Positions 1-8,731 of a stretch of 11,733 bases of DNA are shown piece after piece. The notes under the pieces were generated by a model, which was not told where the DNA came from, made no database searches, and saw only the letters and a list, made by a program, of their open reading frames with translations. The stretch's first letter is position 1. The number at the start of each line of letters is the position of its first letter. Origin of the DNA: JBEBXQ01 sp040391535 (GTDB taxonomy: Bacteria; Bacteroidota; Bacteroidia; Cytophagales; Spirosomataceae); NCBI GenBank assembly GCA_040391535.1, contig JBEBXQ010000144.1, positions 1-11,733 of the forward strand. Reading direction: 5' to 3'. The translations under genes and the position numbers were made by a program.

Positions 1-976
1 GTAGTGACGGCAGGTAACGCTGATAAGGACGGCCATAATCTATGGATCTTTCCATGCCCGGTTGCTTGTCATACACCATAATAAAGTGCAGGTGGCTGTT
101 GTTGCCTTTGTTGGGACCCACTTCATAATCACCGTTCATGGTGTCATCATTGGTGTAATTTACATAGAATACGACTTCGGAGTTACTGCCTCCTTCGCTG
201 TTTTTCATATCCCATAAAGACCCGAAATCACTGAATAAAGCATATCTGCCTGATTCAATTACCTCTTTGGCCAGTTTAGCGGCTTCTGTATATAAGCCAG
301 CATCATTTGTCGCGCTTGCCCTGGTGAGCGCAAGACGTGCTTTCATTGCTTTGGCGGCATCCTGGGTAACCCTTCCCGTCGTTGATTTGCCGGGAGCCAG
401 ATTGGCTATCGCATTGTCAAGATCGGCAAAAATAACGTTGTAAAATTCTGCGGAGGTTGACCGCTTCGCAGTGGTAACCACTCCCAGGGTAGGTTCGGTA
501 TTCAGTACTACATCCCCCCATGTTTCGGTGATAATGGACAGATAAAGTGCCCGCAAAAACCTTACTTCTCCTTCATACTGTTTGTTAAGCGCATCTGTCA
601 GGAGCGGACTGGGCAACAGTGATAAAGCCGTATTACAGGTATTGAGTGCTTTATAAAGATGTGTCCAGTAATCTTTGAGATTGGTCTGGGCGCCATTGAG
701 ATCGACAGTATAGTCTGAAATCTGATTGGCTTTATTGTCGCCCCCTCTCAGGAATAAATCCGTACCGGTTTCACAGAAAGCCGACGGAAATTCCTTCCCA
801 TACCATAACCTCATGCCCGAATAGCTGGCATTGACAGCACTGGTGATGCCTAATTCAGTGTTAAAAAACGGATCTTCGGTCAGTCCGCTCTTATTGGTTT
901 CGCTCAGGTAATCTTCGCAGGAAAACAATCCCAGCGCTGTTATCCAGATGAATGACTTATAAAATATCTTTTTCAT
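1..976 (-). CDS. SusD-like nutrient-binding outer-membrane lipoprotein (partial, 3' end outside window)
   Basis: SusD/RagB-family surface lipoprotein that caps a SusC channel and binds the incoming glycan or other ligand. I translated it by hand from the ATG at 974-976. The frame stays open for 325 codons to the left edge, so roughly the C-terminal third is missing (SusD proteins usually run about 500-600 aa). The N-terminus MKKIFYKSFIW has a hydrophobic stretch and a lipobox L17-F18-S19-C20, followed by EDYLSE, a classic SusD mature start. Family-typical segments include YWTHLYKALNTCNTAL (helical TPR-like core), EVRFLRALYLS and AAKAMKARLALT. The start lies 5 bp after the SusC stop with no obvious Shine-Dalgarno sequence, which is normal in Bacteroidota, and indicates one transcript with SusC. 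The substrate cannot be inferred from sequence. Confidence 0.93.
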   Translation of the reverse strand, partial: MKKIFYKSFIWITALGLFSCEDYLSETNKSGLTEDPFFNTELGITSAVNASYSGMRLWYGKEFPSAFCETGTDLFLRGGDNKANQISDYTVDLNGAQTNLKDYWTHLYKALNTCNTALSLLPSPLLTDALNKQYEGEVRFLRALYLSIITETWGDVVLNTEPTLGVVTTAKRSTSAEFYNVIFADLDNAIANLAPGKSTTGRVTQDAAKAMKARLALTRASATNDAGLYTEAAKLAKEVIESGRYALFSDFGSLWDMKNSEGGSNSEVVFYVNYTNDDTMNGDYEVGPNKGNNSHLHFIMVYDKQPGMERSIDYGRPYQRYLPSL

Positions 977-981
977 ATCGC

Positions 982-3900
982 TTAAAAATCAATGTTTACA
1001 CCAAAAATCAATTGCTTCACCAACGGGAAACTCAAGGCACCGCCACGTTCAGGATCGTAATCTTTGATCTTGCTGAATGTGAAATAGTTTTGCATGGTCG
1101 AGTATACACGTATTCTGCTTACACTCAGTTTGTTCAAAACGGATTTAGGTAAATTGTAGCCCAGTGAAACATCCCTTATTTTGAGGAATGAACCATCTAC
1201 ATATCCCAAAGTAGACTGAAACAGGTAATTGGTTGTTGAATAAGAACTGTTTGGGCGCGGGAAAGCATTGGTAGGGTTTTCGGGTGTCCAGTAATCTACA
1301 TTGGATGAATTTTCCAGTGCACTTGGCTTATAAGCTGTATTGGGCTCATAGTTGATAAACTGCCCAACCCGCGCAAAGACGAAGATACTCAGGTCAAAAT
1401 TGCCATATTCAAAATGATTGCTGATTCCGGCAGAGAATTTAGGCACCTGCGAGAAGGTAACACGATCACCCGGATCACTCACTCCGTTACCGTTGGTGTC
1501 GGCTACTTTGATATCACCAGGTACAAACCCTCCGAATGCTTTGGCTTCTTCTTCCTCACCCAGCTGCCAGATCCCTGTTTTTTTGTAATCGTAAAATACC
1601 TTGGTAGGATCGCCGACAAACCAGCTGTTAGCTTCATTACGGGTCACACCGTTGTTCAGGGCCAGGATTTTTTCCCGGTTAAGGGTGAAGGACCAGTCGG
1701 TTGACCATCTGAACTTTGTTTTTGAAATGTTCTGCGAATTCAAAGCAATCTCTATACCCTTGTTTTCGGTTTGTCCGATATTTTCCATTACCTCTGTATA
1801 ACCGGTGGCTGGTGGTAATAAGCTAGGCAACAGCAGGTCACTGGTTTTAGAACGGTATAGTTCAATACTACCGGCAAGACGGTTTCTGAAAATACCAAAA
1901 TCAATTCCTGCGTTCCAGGTGCCGGTGGTTTCCCAGGTCAGACTTGAATTGGGGATCACGCTCGGCCAGTACCCGAAAGCGGCTGTCGTACCAAAAGCAT
2001 AGGCAGAACCTGAAAGTCCTCCTTTTGTAGCGTAAGGATCAATGGCTGCATTTCCTGATTTACCCCAGCTGACCCTCAGTTTCAGATCATTGAACAAATC
2101 GCTGTCCTGCAGGAAACCTTCTTCAATCATACGCCATGCTCCGGATACCGACGGGAAATATCCCCATTTGTTCCCTGTGGCCAGTACAGACGATCCGTCA
2201 GTCCGGAGAGAAGCCTGGAAGATATAGCGATCCAGTAACTTATAATTAACCCTTCCGAAAAAGGAAGCGATGCGGGTTTCGAGAAGTTTACTGCCAATAG
2301 CCTTGGAGATGGTATTCGAGTTAATATCATGAAAGGAGGTAATCGGTGAAGCCTGGTTGTTGCCTGACGCTGTGTATTCTTCATATTTTGTACCTAATGA
2401 ACTCGTTCCGATCATCGTGTTCAATTCATGAATACCGAACGTTTTACGGTAGGTCAGCGTGTTCTCCCAGGTGTAATTGAAACGGTTATTGATTTCAATT
2501 CCGGAAGAAGAGTTCCGTCCTACATTGGCGATGGTATTATAATCTTTGAAGTAGCCCCGGCGATAGTCAGAAACATCCAGTCCGATGGTCGTCTTAAAAA
2601 GCAGGTCTTTTGCCAGATTTATATCAAGATAGGCAGATGTAAATAACCGTTTGTCCAGCAGATTATTGACAAAAACGCCAGGCTGCTCATCAGCAAGAGG
2701 GGTAAACTGTGCGCTGTAACCCGGGGCCGGATTGAGGATCAGTTTTCCTTCGTCATCAAAAGCTTTGGCAATCGGCAGGATTTTGTTGGCCATGTTCAGC
2801 GGATTATCGCGCTTATCCTGATTTTTGTACGTATAAATGGCATTAATACCAACCTTGAAACGGTCATTCAGCTTATGGTCTACGCTTATTTTTCCGTTAA
2901 TGCGGTTGAATACGTCATCGAGTAATAAACCTTTATCGCGCTGGAAACCGGAAGAGATAGCAAAAACGGTTTTGTCATTTCCACCCGTAAGGTTGATTTC
3001 ATAATTCTGTAGCAGACCATTATGGAAAATATAATCCTGCCAGTTTTCAAATTGTCTGTTCTGAATATACTGATATTCATCTACCTGGAAAATATCCTGG
3101 TCATCACGGTAGACATCCTTGTTGGTTGTCCGGTAGGCCTCGCGTTTGAGTTGCGCGTATTCTTCTCCGTTCATCATGCGCGGGTAAAGACCTTTGCTGT
3201 TAACGGATACGTAGGAGTTGACAGACAGTTTGGCACGTCCTGAGGAGCCTCTTTTGGTAGTAATAATAATGACACCGTTGGCACCGCGCGTTCCGTAAAT
3301 GGCTGTGGAGGCCACATCTTTCAGTATCTCAATCGACTCGATATCGGTTGGGTTAATGTCCACAAATGATCCGTAAGGAATACCGTCAACCAGAACCAGC
3401 GGATTATTATCGGCTCTCAGCGACCGGTTTCCGCGTAGCAGAATGTTAATACCGGCACCGGGTTGTCCGGATGACTGTGTAATATCAATGCCCGCTACCT
3501 TACCCTGCAGCGAACGCAGCGCGTTGGTGGTAGGTATAGCTGTAATATCCTTGGCTTTTACCGAAGTAATTGCACCGGTTACATCACTTTTTTTCATGGT
3601 GCCATAACCCACTACTACAATTTCTTCCAGTGCCCTGGTGTCGGGAGTCAGCTGAATATCGAGTTGGCTGCGGTTATTTACGACTATTTCCTGCGGATTG
3701 TAACCGACAAAGGAAAAAATCAATACCCCGTTTCCGTCAGGAATGGTAAGGCTGTAAGTCCCGTCGACTTCTGTGGTTGTACCGGTCGTTGTGCCCTTGA
3801 GAAGGATATTCACGCCAGGAAGTTCTTCTCCGTTTTCTCCCGTTACCTTTCCTGTAATTCTGAACTCGGAAACTGCCGGACGGGCCCCGTTGAGGTTTTG

Positions 3901-4020
3901 CCTGAAAGCCTCTTTTCCATTGACTTTACCCGCAACTACGAGCGGACGGTCTTCTGCCTGAGCATTATAGCACAAGGCAAGAAAACAAAGTGCATACAAT
4001 CTGCGTAGATTCCTGAACAT
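982..4020 (-). CDS. SusC/RagA-like TonB-linked outer-membrane transporter
   Basis: TonB-dependent 22-strand beta-barrel importer that pairs with the SusD lipoprotein encoded just downstream. From the ATG at 4018-4020 it is 1012 aa, a normal length. Order: signal peptide (MFRNLRRLYALC then hydrophobic, ending near NAQA); carboxypeptidase-regulatory-like Ig domain at about residues 53-122 (GKVTGENGEELPGVNILLKG, then DGTYSL); the SusC TonB-box-like EEIVVVGYG at 132-140; plug domain to about 258, with LVLVDGIPYG, IESIEILKD and YGTRGANGVIIITTKRG; then the barrel, ending in an aromatic residue (FGVNIDF). The open frame extends upstream to 4116 only through a TTG codon. An ATG at 4048-4050 (MIIKLLNPDG) is a credible alternative start, adding 10 residues before the signal peptide. 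The ligand is unknown; neighbours suggest a carbohydrate. Confidence 0.95.
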   Translation of the reverse strand: MFRNLRRLYALCFLALCYNAQAEDRPLVVAGKVNGKEAFRQNLNGARPAVSEFRITGKVTGENGEELPGVNILLKGTTTGTTTEVDGTYSLTIPDGNGVLIFSFVGYNPQEIVVNNRSQLDIQLTPDTRALEEIVVVGYGTMKKSDVTGAITSVKAKDITAIPTTNALRSLQGKVAGIDITQSSGQPGAGINILLRGNRSLRADNNPLVLVDGIPYGSFVDINPTDIESIEILKDVASTAIYGTRGANGVIIITTKRGSSGRAKLSVNSYVSVNSKGLYPRMMNGEEYAQLKREAYRTTNKDVYRDDQDIFQVDEYQYIQNRQFENWQDYIFHNGLLQNYEINLTGGNDKTVFAISSGFQRDKGLLLDDVFNRINGKISVDHKLNDRFKVGINAIYTYKNQDKRDNPLNMANKILPIAKAFDDEGKLILNPAPGYSAQFTPLADEQPGVFVNNLLDKRLFTSAYLDINLAKDLLFKTTIGLDVSDYRRGYFKDYNTIANVGRNSSSGIEINNRFNYTWENTLTYRKTFGIHELNTMIGTSSLGTKYEEYTASGNNQASPITSFHDINSNTISKAIGSKLLETRIASFFGRVNYKLLDRYIFQASLRTDGSSVLATGNKWGYFPSVSGAWRMIEEGFLQDSDLFNDLKLRVSWGKSGNAAIDPYATKGGLSGSAYAFGTTAAFGYWPSVIPNSSLTWETTGTWNAGIDFGIFRNRLAGSIELYRSKTSDLLLPSLLPPATGYTEVMENIGQTENKGIEIALNSQNISKTKFRWSTDWSFTLNREKILALNNGVTRNEANSWFVGDPTKVFYDYKKTGIWQLGEEEEAKAFGGFVPGDIKVADTNGNGVSDPGDRVTFSQVPKFSAGISNHFEYGNFDLSIFVFARVGQFINYEPNTAYKPSALENSSNVDYWTPENPTNAFPRPNSSYSTTNYLFQSTLGYVDGSFLKIRDVSLGYNLPKSVLNKLSVSRIRVYSTMQNYFTFSKIKDYDPERGGALSFPLVKQLIFGVNIDF

Positions 4021-4067
4021 ACCATCTGGGTTTAATAATTTAATGATCATATTTAGCTGAAAAGCTA

Positions 4068-4119
4068 TAATTGGATTTATCTGATAAATGGGTAAAATGG
4101 AATTATATAAATCCAATTA
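4068..4119. repeat. 13-bp perfect inverted repeat upstream of susC-like gene
   Basis: The left arm taattggatttat at 4068-4080 is the exact reverse complement of ataaatccaatta at 4107-4119, with a 26-bp spacer. It lies 48-99 bp upstream of the preferred SusC start. It could be an operator for a dimeric regulator or a hairpin in the 5' leader of the SusC/D mRNA. The AT-rich arms make chance possible, but 13 consecutive matches are notable. Confidence 0.5.
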
Positions 4120-4292
4120 ATACTTTGAAAATGTATGAATTGACAAGTAAATACAGGAAAAAACGGGCTTATTTATTTACGCAATCGTTGCCGGGAACGA
4201 TATTGTTAGAGGCCATCTGAATAACTTCACGTTTGGAAAATGCAACCGAAGGGGAAGTTCTGTTTTGAATGGTCCAGGGTATTAATTGGATT
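4110..4292. repeat. 14-bp exact inverted repeat framing the divergent promoter region
   Basis: gtattaattggatt occurs on the plus strand at 4279-4292 and on the minus strand at 4123-4110. Each copy points toward the gene on its own side. The minus-strand copy overlaps one arm of the 13-bp repeat at 4068-4119. A shared operator controlling both units is inference. Confidence 0.45.
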
Positions 4293-4315
4293 AATTTATG
4301 ATCAACGGTATTTTG
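4286..4315 (+). promoter_or_regulatory. Possible Bacteroidota-type promoter for lipoprotein/oxidoreductase operon
   Basis: TTG at 4286-4288, then 20 bp, then TATTTTG at 4309-4315. This resembles the Bacteroidota consensus (-33 TTG; -7 TAnnTTTG), but the -7 box is one base short of it. The predicted leader would be about 110 nt, which is long. The TTG falls inside the 14-bp repeat, so a regulator bound there would compete with the sigma factor. Weak evidence. Confidence 0.22.
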
Positions 4316-4431
4316 TCGCTTTCTTTTATGATCATCCTGTGGCATTATTATAAAAACTGATGTCGGATGTGAGTACAAAAGACGGGTTCGGTGATTTATA
4401 GTAAGGTAACCAAAAGCCAGACTTCTGATTC

Positions 4432-5565
4432 ATGATAATTGTATACTTAGTCCGTGTTTTTTCTCTCTGCATGATTCTACTTTCCTGTGCTCAGACCGGG
4501 TGGTGCAGAAAAGCGAATCCGTCAGGTATGGATACAGTTGCTGTAGTACCGTTTATGATTACAGAAAACGATACCAATACTTATCAGCTTAAGCTGGCTT
4601 TGGATGAAAGGGGAAATCCGGTTTATTTTTTCAGAAATATTTTTACCCCCGTTTGTCTTACGGGCGAATGCAAACCGGTTTATATTAACTTCTATTGGGA
4701 TTTACTGGGTAACTATACACATTATGACATGCCTGAAGGTGAAATTCTGACCAAAATGGATCATGATGAATTTTCGGAAGACGACTATACTAAACTGCAG
4801 GACATCCTGATCAATTCTTCTTCTCTGCTGAAAGATGTGGAAATGGAAGACCTCATCAGTACAGGAACGGAGCATCTGGCCGATTCGGTCGATGCGAAAA
4901 CCGGAGCTACGCTGAAATCCATAAAAAAAGAAATCATTGAAGGTGCCGTATATACCTGTTACACACTCTGGCATATTGCCTATGGGGATGTTGTGGTAGG
5001 GAAAATGCGCTCCGTAACCGATTCTTTGTGCAATGAGACGTTGCTGCATACTTTTCTGAACAGTCCCAATTACCATTATCAGTATTGGGCGATGGGTAAG
5101 GTGATGGATAATAATGGAAAGGTGAAACCGGCTTTTTTGCCTGATGTGAAGCATATCATTCAGGGGAAAAACATTTTTGCCGCACGCTATGCTTTACAGA
5201 AAATAACCTCCGACCAGACAGATGCCGGCTGGCTTTGGGAAGTTTACCAGCAGAGTACGTATGCGTTTCAGCTGGAATTACTCAAAAAAATGGAGAAAGT
5301 GCCTGTGCCGGAAAATACGCAGCAGGTTATCGCTGGTCATTTAAAGCAAGGCAATGAAGTGCAATCCGGACTGATCATCGATATTCTGGAGAAGCAACCC
5401 CAGTTATCAACCACTACCATGAAGACCATGGCAGGGTTACTGAAAAGCGCACCTGCCACAATTTCCGATAGAATCTATGGCCTTTTGAAAGAAAGAAATA
5501 CCTCCGATGCGGAAGTAAAGAAGCAATTACTGGCCTATCAGCAACGCAAGCAACCGAAACCTTAA
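4432..5565 (+). CDS. Predicted lipoprotein with FMN-attachment-like motif and HEAT-like C-terminal part
   Basis: 377 aa; a specific named family is not recognised. The N-terminus is a lipoprotein-type signal (hydrophobic, L16-L17-S18-C19), so it should be membrane-anchored outside the cytoplasm. A cysteine pair C75/C80 (VCLTGECKP) precedes an aromatic segment, YINFYWDLLGNY. At 154-160 DAKTGAT matches the flavinylation motif of FMN-binding domains (roughly D-x-x-[ST]-G-A-[TS]), where ApbE links FMN to the last Thr, here T160. The segment after it (LKSIKKEIIEGAVYTCYTLWH) also resembles the end of such domains. Residues about 200-370 look like alpha-helical HEAT-type repeats. The FAD oxidoreductase gene begins 22 bp later, so the two are probably co-transcribed and may form an electron-transfer pair. 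FMN attachment is inference; the domain is short and atypical, and no apbE gene is in the window. Confidence 0.8.
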   Translation: MIIVYLVRVFSLCMILLSCAQTGWCRKANPSGMDTVAVVPFMITENDTNTYQLKLALDERGNPVYFFRNIFTPVCLTGECKPVYINFYWDLLGNYTHYDMPEGEILTKMDHDEFSEDDYTKLQDILINSSSLLKDVEMEDLISTGTEHLADSVDAKTGATLKSIKKEIIEGAVYTCYTLWHIAYGDVVVGKMRSVTDSLCNETLLHTFLNSPNYHYQYWAMGKVMDNNGKVKPAFLPDVKHIIQGKNIFAARYALQKITSDQTDAGWLWEVYQQSTYAFQLELLKKMEKVPVPENTQQVIAGHLKQGNEVQSGLIIDILEKQPQLSTTTMKTMAGLLKSAPATISDRIYGLLKERNTSDAEVKKQLLAYQQRKQPKP

Positions 5566-5587
5566 TTTACTTTATTTTATACTGATT

Positions 5588-7393
5588 ATGAGAATCCTTA
5601 TTACAACTTTTCTGACGTTTTTGATTCCATTATTTCTGAACGCGCAGAACCACGTTTTTGTGGAAGCAGAATCATTTGAAGATCCGGGAGGCTGGGTGAT
5701 TGACCAGCAATCGTTTGCTGTTCAGAAATCGTCCTATCTGATGGCACACGGTATGGGGCGTCCTGTTAAAGACGCAGTTACTACCGTCAAATTTCCCAAA
5801 AAAGGCAAATACCAGCTCTGGGTAAGGACAAAAGACTGGGCACCTTTCCCGAAAGGTCCGGGTAAATTCCGGATTTCCGTGGATGGAAAGCCGCAGGATA
5901 TGATTTTCGGTGAAAGCGGCTCTGCCGAATGGAAGTGGTACAAAGGAGGGACGGTAGATATTCAGAATGAAAATGCAAAAGTAGCTTTTCACGATCTGAC
6001 AGGATTTAACGGCCGTTGTGATGCCCTGCTGTTTACAGACGACACCCAATTCACTCCGACCAATGACGTCGAACAGCTTTCGGCCTTCAGGAAAAAAATG
6101 CTGGGATTAACCGGTACCCCACAAGTTGCGGGACATTTTGATCTGGTGGTTGTAGGCGGAGGGGTTGCCGGGACCTGCGCGGCTATTTCCGCTTCCAGGA
6201 GCGGACTGAAAGTCGCACTGATTCAGGACAGGCCGGTTCTGGGAGGAAATAACAGTTCGGAAGTAAGGGTACACTTAATGGGCGATGTGGATAAAAATCA
6301 TTATCCCAAGCTGGGCAGAATTGTTAGAGAACTGGATAACGGTGATCCCGGAAACGGAAACGCAGATGCTAAATTATACGGTGATGCAAGGAAACTGGCC
6401 ATTGTGAAAGATGAAAAAAATATTTCCTTATTTCTGAATACCCACGTATATCAGGCGGAGAAAAAAGGCGATCAGATTGTGGCCGTAACAGGCCGGAATA
6501 TCGCTACCAACCAGGAGCTGCGTTTTACAGGAACCTATTTTGCAGACTGCACCGGTGACGGGACGCTGGGATATCTGGCAGGAGCGGACTTCAGGATGGG
6601 ACGCGAAAGTAAAAGTGAGACCGGCGAATCCCTGGCTTCAGAAAAAGCAGACGATTTTACACTCGGAACCTCCAATTTGTGGGCATCCGTTGCCAAAGAT
6701 ACGCTGTCTTCATTTCCGGCTACACCCTGGGCAATGCAGTTCTCAGACGAATATCATATTGATCAGTTTAAGTCTGATTGGGAATGGGAGACTGGTTTCG
6801 GAAATTATAATACCATTACACAAGCCGAAGAAATCCGGGATCATAACCTGAGAGCCGTTTTCGGTAACTGGTCCTATCTCAAGAATAACAAGTCTGAAAA
6901 ATATGGCAGGCAGCAGCTGGCCTGGGTAGCGTATATAGGCGGAAAACGGGAGTCAAGAAGAATCACAGGCGACCATATCCTTACCCAGATGGACATTCAG
7001 GATGGTGTAAAGTATCCGGACGGAGCAGTGACCGCCACCTGGACGATCGACCTGCATTTCCCGGACAAAAAGAACACGCTTTATTTCCCCGGGGAAGAGT
7101 TTATGGCTGCAACGAAGCACATCAGGGTAGCACCTTATACGATACCTTACCGTTGTCTGTATTCAAAAAATATATCGAATCTGTTCATGGCAGGCCGGAA
7201 TATCAGTACTACGCACGTTGCATTTGGAAGTACCCGTGTAATGCGTACCTGCGGTATGATGGGTGAAGTGGTTGGTTTTGCAGCGTCTGTCGCCAAAAAA
7301 CACAATACGACCCCACGCGGTGTTTATCAGGATCAGTTAAGAGAGCTGATGGCGATTATTGGCGGAGAGGGTGAAGTAAACGGCGGGGAATAA
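5588..7393 (+). CDS. Secreted FAD-dependent oxidoreductase with N-terminal carbohydrate-binding-like domain
   Basis: 601 aa. Signal peptide at about 1-19 (MRILITTFLTF, cleavage near LNA-QN). Residues about 22-150 form a beta-sandwich of the golvesin/xanthan-lyase CBM-like type: VEAESF, GKYQLWVRTKDW, then a conserved DLTGFNGRCDALLFTDD. Residues about 184-570 are an FAD_oxidored (PF12831-type) flavoprotein. FDLVVVGGGVAG (184-195) is the dinucleotide-binding GxGxxG loop, followed by LGGNNSSEVRVHLMG (218-232), ADCTGDGTLGYLAG (319-332), GKRESRRITGDH (452-463) and the second FAD-contact region NLFMAGRNIS (531-540) with TRVMRTCGMMGEVVG. The start ATG follows the signal-like context and lies 22 bp after the lipoprotein stop. 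The reaction and substrate are unknown; sugar or glycan oxidation is inferred from the binding-like domain and nearby SusC/D. The gene ends 6 bp from the convergent desaturase stop. Confidence 0.92.
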   Translation: MRILITTFLTFLIPLFLNAQNHVFVEAESFEDPGGWVIDQQSFAVQKSSYLMAHGMGRPVKDAVTTVKFPKKGKYQLWVRTKDWAPFPKGPGKFRISVDGKPQDMIFGESGSAEWKWYKGGTVDIQNENAKVAFHDLTGFNGRCDALLFTDDTQFTPTNDVEQLSAFRKKMLGLTGTPQVAGHFDLVVVGGGVAGTCAAISASRSGLKVALIQDRPVLGGNNSSEVRVHLMGDVDKNHYPKLGRIVRELDNGDPGNGNADAKLYGDARKLAIVKDEKNISLFLNTHVYQAEKKGDQIVAVTGRNIATNQELRFTGTYFADCTGDGTLGYLAGADFRMGRESKSETGESLASEKADDFTLGTSNLWASVAKDTLSSFPATPWAMQFSDEYHIDQFKSDWEWETGFGNYNTITQAEEIRDHNLRAVFGNWSYLKNNKSEKYGRQQLAWVAYIGGKRESRRITGDHILTQMDIQDGVKYPDGAVTATWTIDLHFPDKKNTLYFPGEEFMAATKHIRVAPYTIPYRCLYSKNISNLFMAGRNISTTHVAFGSTRVMRTCGMMGEVVGFAASVAKKHNTTPRGVYQDQLRELMAIIGGEGEVNGGE

Positions 7394-7422
7394 TCCCCGT
7401 CATCCGATGGCATCATTCGGAT
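7384..7422. terminator. Two compact dyads at the convergent gene ends, possible bidirectional terminator
   Basis: cgggga/tccccg (7384-7389 and 7394-7399, loop ataa) spans the oxidoreductase stop codon. atccga/tcggat (7402-7407 and 7417-7422) lies in the last desaturase codons. Neither has a U-tract, so termination is uncertain, but the genes are only 6 bp apart and something must separate the transcripts. Confidence 0.3.
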
Positions 7423-8521
7423 CGGGTAATTTTCCGAAACGTTTCAGTGACTGAATATGAGAACGTAACGCGCTCATGAAGGTAGGGTTTTCCTGATAGG
7501 TAATCCCGAATTCATGAGCCGTTTGTCTTACAATAGGAGCAATGGCAGGATAATGAACATGACAAACCTTCGGAAAAAGATGGTGTTCAATCTGGAAATT
7601 TAACCCGCCGATATACCAGCTCAGCCACTTGTTATGCGGAGCAAAATTCACAGTAGTTTCGAGTTGGTGAATGGCCCAGTTGTTATGGATCATCCCGTCG
7701 GCATCGGCTTGCGGATGCGTGGTTCCTTCTACAGAATGCGCCATCTGAAAAATCACCGTCAGCAGCAATCCGGATGTAAAATGCATCACCAGAAATCCTG
7801 CCAGAATTTCAATAAACGGCATGTGAAAAACAAAAATGGGCAAAACAAAGAATATGCTCAGATAAAGGACTTTGATCAGAATCAGATTGGCCAGCATCCA
7901 GCGGTTTTTACCAGGCGACTGCCGGTTAACGCCCGACCTGATAAAGCCAATGTACTGAATGAAATCTTTCACAATAAACCAGTAAAGCGTCAGAATTCCG
8001 TAAAAGAAGAACGCATAAACCCACTGGAAACGGTGGACTGCTTTGGGTTGGGCATGCGGAGAAAGCTTCACCACACCGCGGTCACGGATGTCTTCATCAA
8101 GCGGAACTATATTGGTATACGTATGATGCAGAATGTTATGCTGCAGTTTCCAGTTGGTTACACCCACACCGGCAAAATGTAAAGTTCTGCCCATCCACTT
8201 ATTCAGATTGGGCGCTTTTGAATAGGCACCGTGATTGGCATCATGCATGATACTCATGCCGATACCTGAAATGGCGATACCCATCACAATCCAAAGGAAA
8301 ATGCTTAATGAAAAGTAAGGCTGAAATATTAAAATGGTGAGAAAGGGGAGCAGGTATGCCGAAATCAGTACAATGGTTTTAATGACCATGGTTTTGTTGG
8401 CATAAGGCGATTTGTTGTTTTCCTGAAAATAACCATCAACTCTTTTTTTTAATGTGGTAAAAAACTGGCTCTTAACGGAATTGTCAAATTTAATTTTTTT
8501 GGCGGCTTGCTTTGTGTTCAT
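7400..8521 (-). CDS. Membrane fatty-acid desaturase (front-end/linoleoyl-CoA desaturase-like)
   Basis: 373-aa integral membrane di-iron desaturase that introduces a cis double bond into acyl chains, probably acting on acyl-CoA or phospholipid acyl groups in the inner membrane. All three histidine boxes are present: HDANH (93-97), HNILHH (128-133) and QIEHH (310-314). The glutamine in the third box is typical of front-end (delta-5/delta-6-like) desaturases. Hydrophobic segments at about 46-90, 165-195 and 209-262 fit the usual four-helix topology. There is no N-terminal cytochrome b5 domain, so an external electron donor is needed. The start ATG at 8519-8521 has a weak purine-rich aaaaggg a few bases upstream. 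Regiospecificity cannot be read from sequence. It appears monocistronic. Confidence 0.95.
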   Translation of the reverse strand: MNTKQAAKKIKFDNSVKSQFFTTLKKRVDGYFQENNKSPYANKTMVIKTIVLISAYLLPFLTILIFQPYFSLSIFLWIVMGIAISGIGMSIMHDANHGAYSKAPNLNKWMGRTLHFAGVGVTNWKLQHNILHHTYTNIVPLDEDIRDRGVVKLSPHAQPKAVHRFQWVYAFFFYGILTLYWFIVKDFIQYIGFIRSGVNRQSPGKNRWMLANLILIKVLYLSIFFVLPIFVFHMPFIEILAGFLVMHFTSGLLLTVIFQMAHSVEGTTHPQADADGMIHNNWAIHQLETTVNFAPHNKWLSWYIGGLNFQIEHHLFPKVCHVHYPAIAPIVRQTAHEFGITYQENPTFMSALRSHIQSLKRFGKLPDPNDAIG

Positions 8522-8683
8522 GTAACCCTTTTATATGTTGATACCAATATGGTAGAAGACAAGAGAGGCGAAAATGGGTGAGAGTTTAGCGGTCAGCGAG
8601 CCTTGCATGCTAAGATAACGAAAATGAGTGAGAATTATGCAGGAATTGCAGGTATTATTATGGACGCTTCTTTTATAACCTCC

Positions 8684-8696
8684 CTGTCCGGGACAG
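8684..8696. promoter_or_regulatory. 13-bp palindrome, possible operator
   Basis: ctgtcc-g-ggacag is a perfect odd-centre dyad with 6-bp arms. It lies 131 bp upstream of the STING-like start and is more GC-rich than its surroundings. It could be a repressor or activator site; no regulator gene is in the window. Confidence 0.3.
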
Positions 8697-8731
8697 CTAT
8701 TGCGGGTAACAGTTGAAGAAAAACTTTACAG

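Larger units (their letters stand above)
4021..4431. promoter_or_regulatory. Divergent intergenic region between susC-like gene and lipoprotein/oxidoreductase operon
   Basis: This 411-bp AT-rich spacer must carry the promoters of both divergent transcription units. No convincing gene is visible. It holds repeated copies of the sequence taattggatt, listed separately. I could not find a clean Bacteroidota -7 element (TAnnTTTG) for the minus-strand SusC unit. Confidence 0.6.

Noticed and set aside
4021..4116. N-terminal extension of the SusC-like protein to a TTG at 4116
   Set aside because: The extension precedes a normal signal peptide and its start codon falls inside an inverted repeat. ATG at 4020 (or 4050) is more sensible.
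4169..4378. Minus-strand ORF of 69 aa in the divergent intergenic region
   Set aside because: It begins with TTG, has no recognisable motif, has unordered composition, and lies in a region expected to hold promoters and repeats. An internal ATG would give 58 aa, still without support.
7634..8182. 182-aa plus-strand ORF opposite the desaturase
   Set aside because: It lies wholly antisense to a gene with all three histidine boxes, and its translation has no family features.
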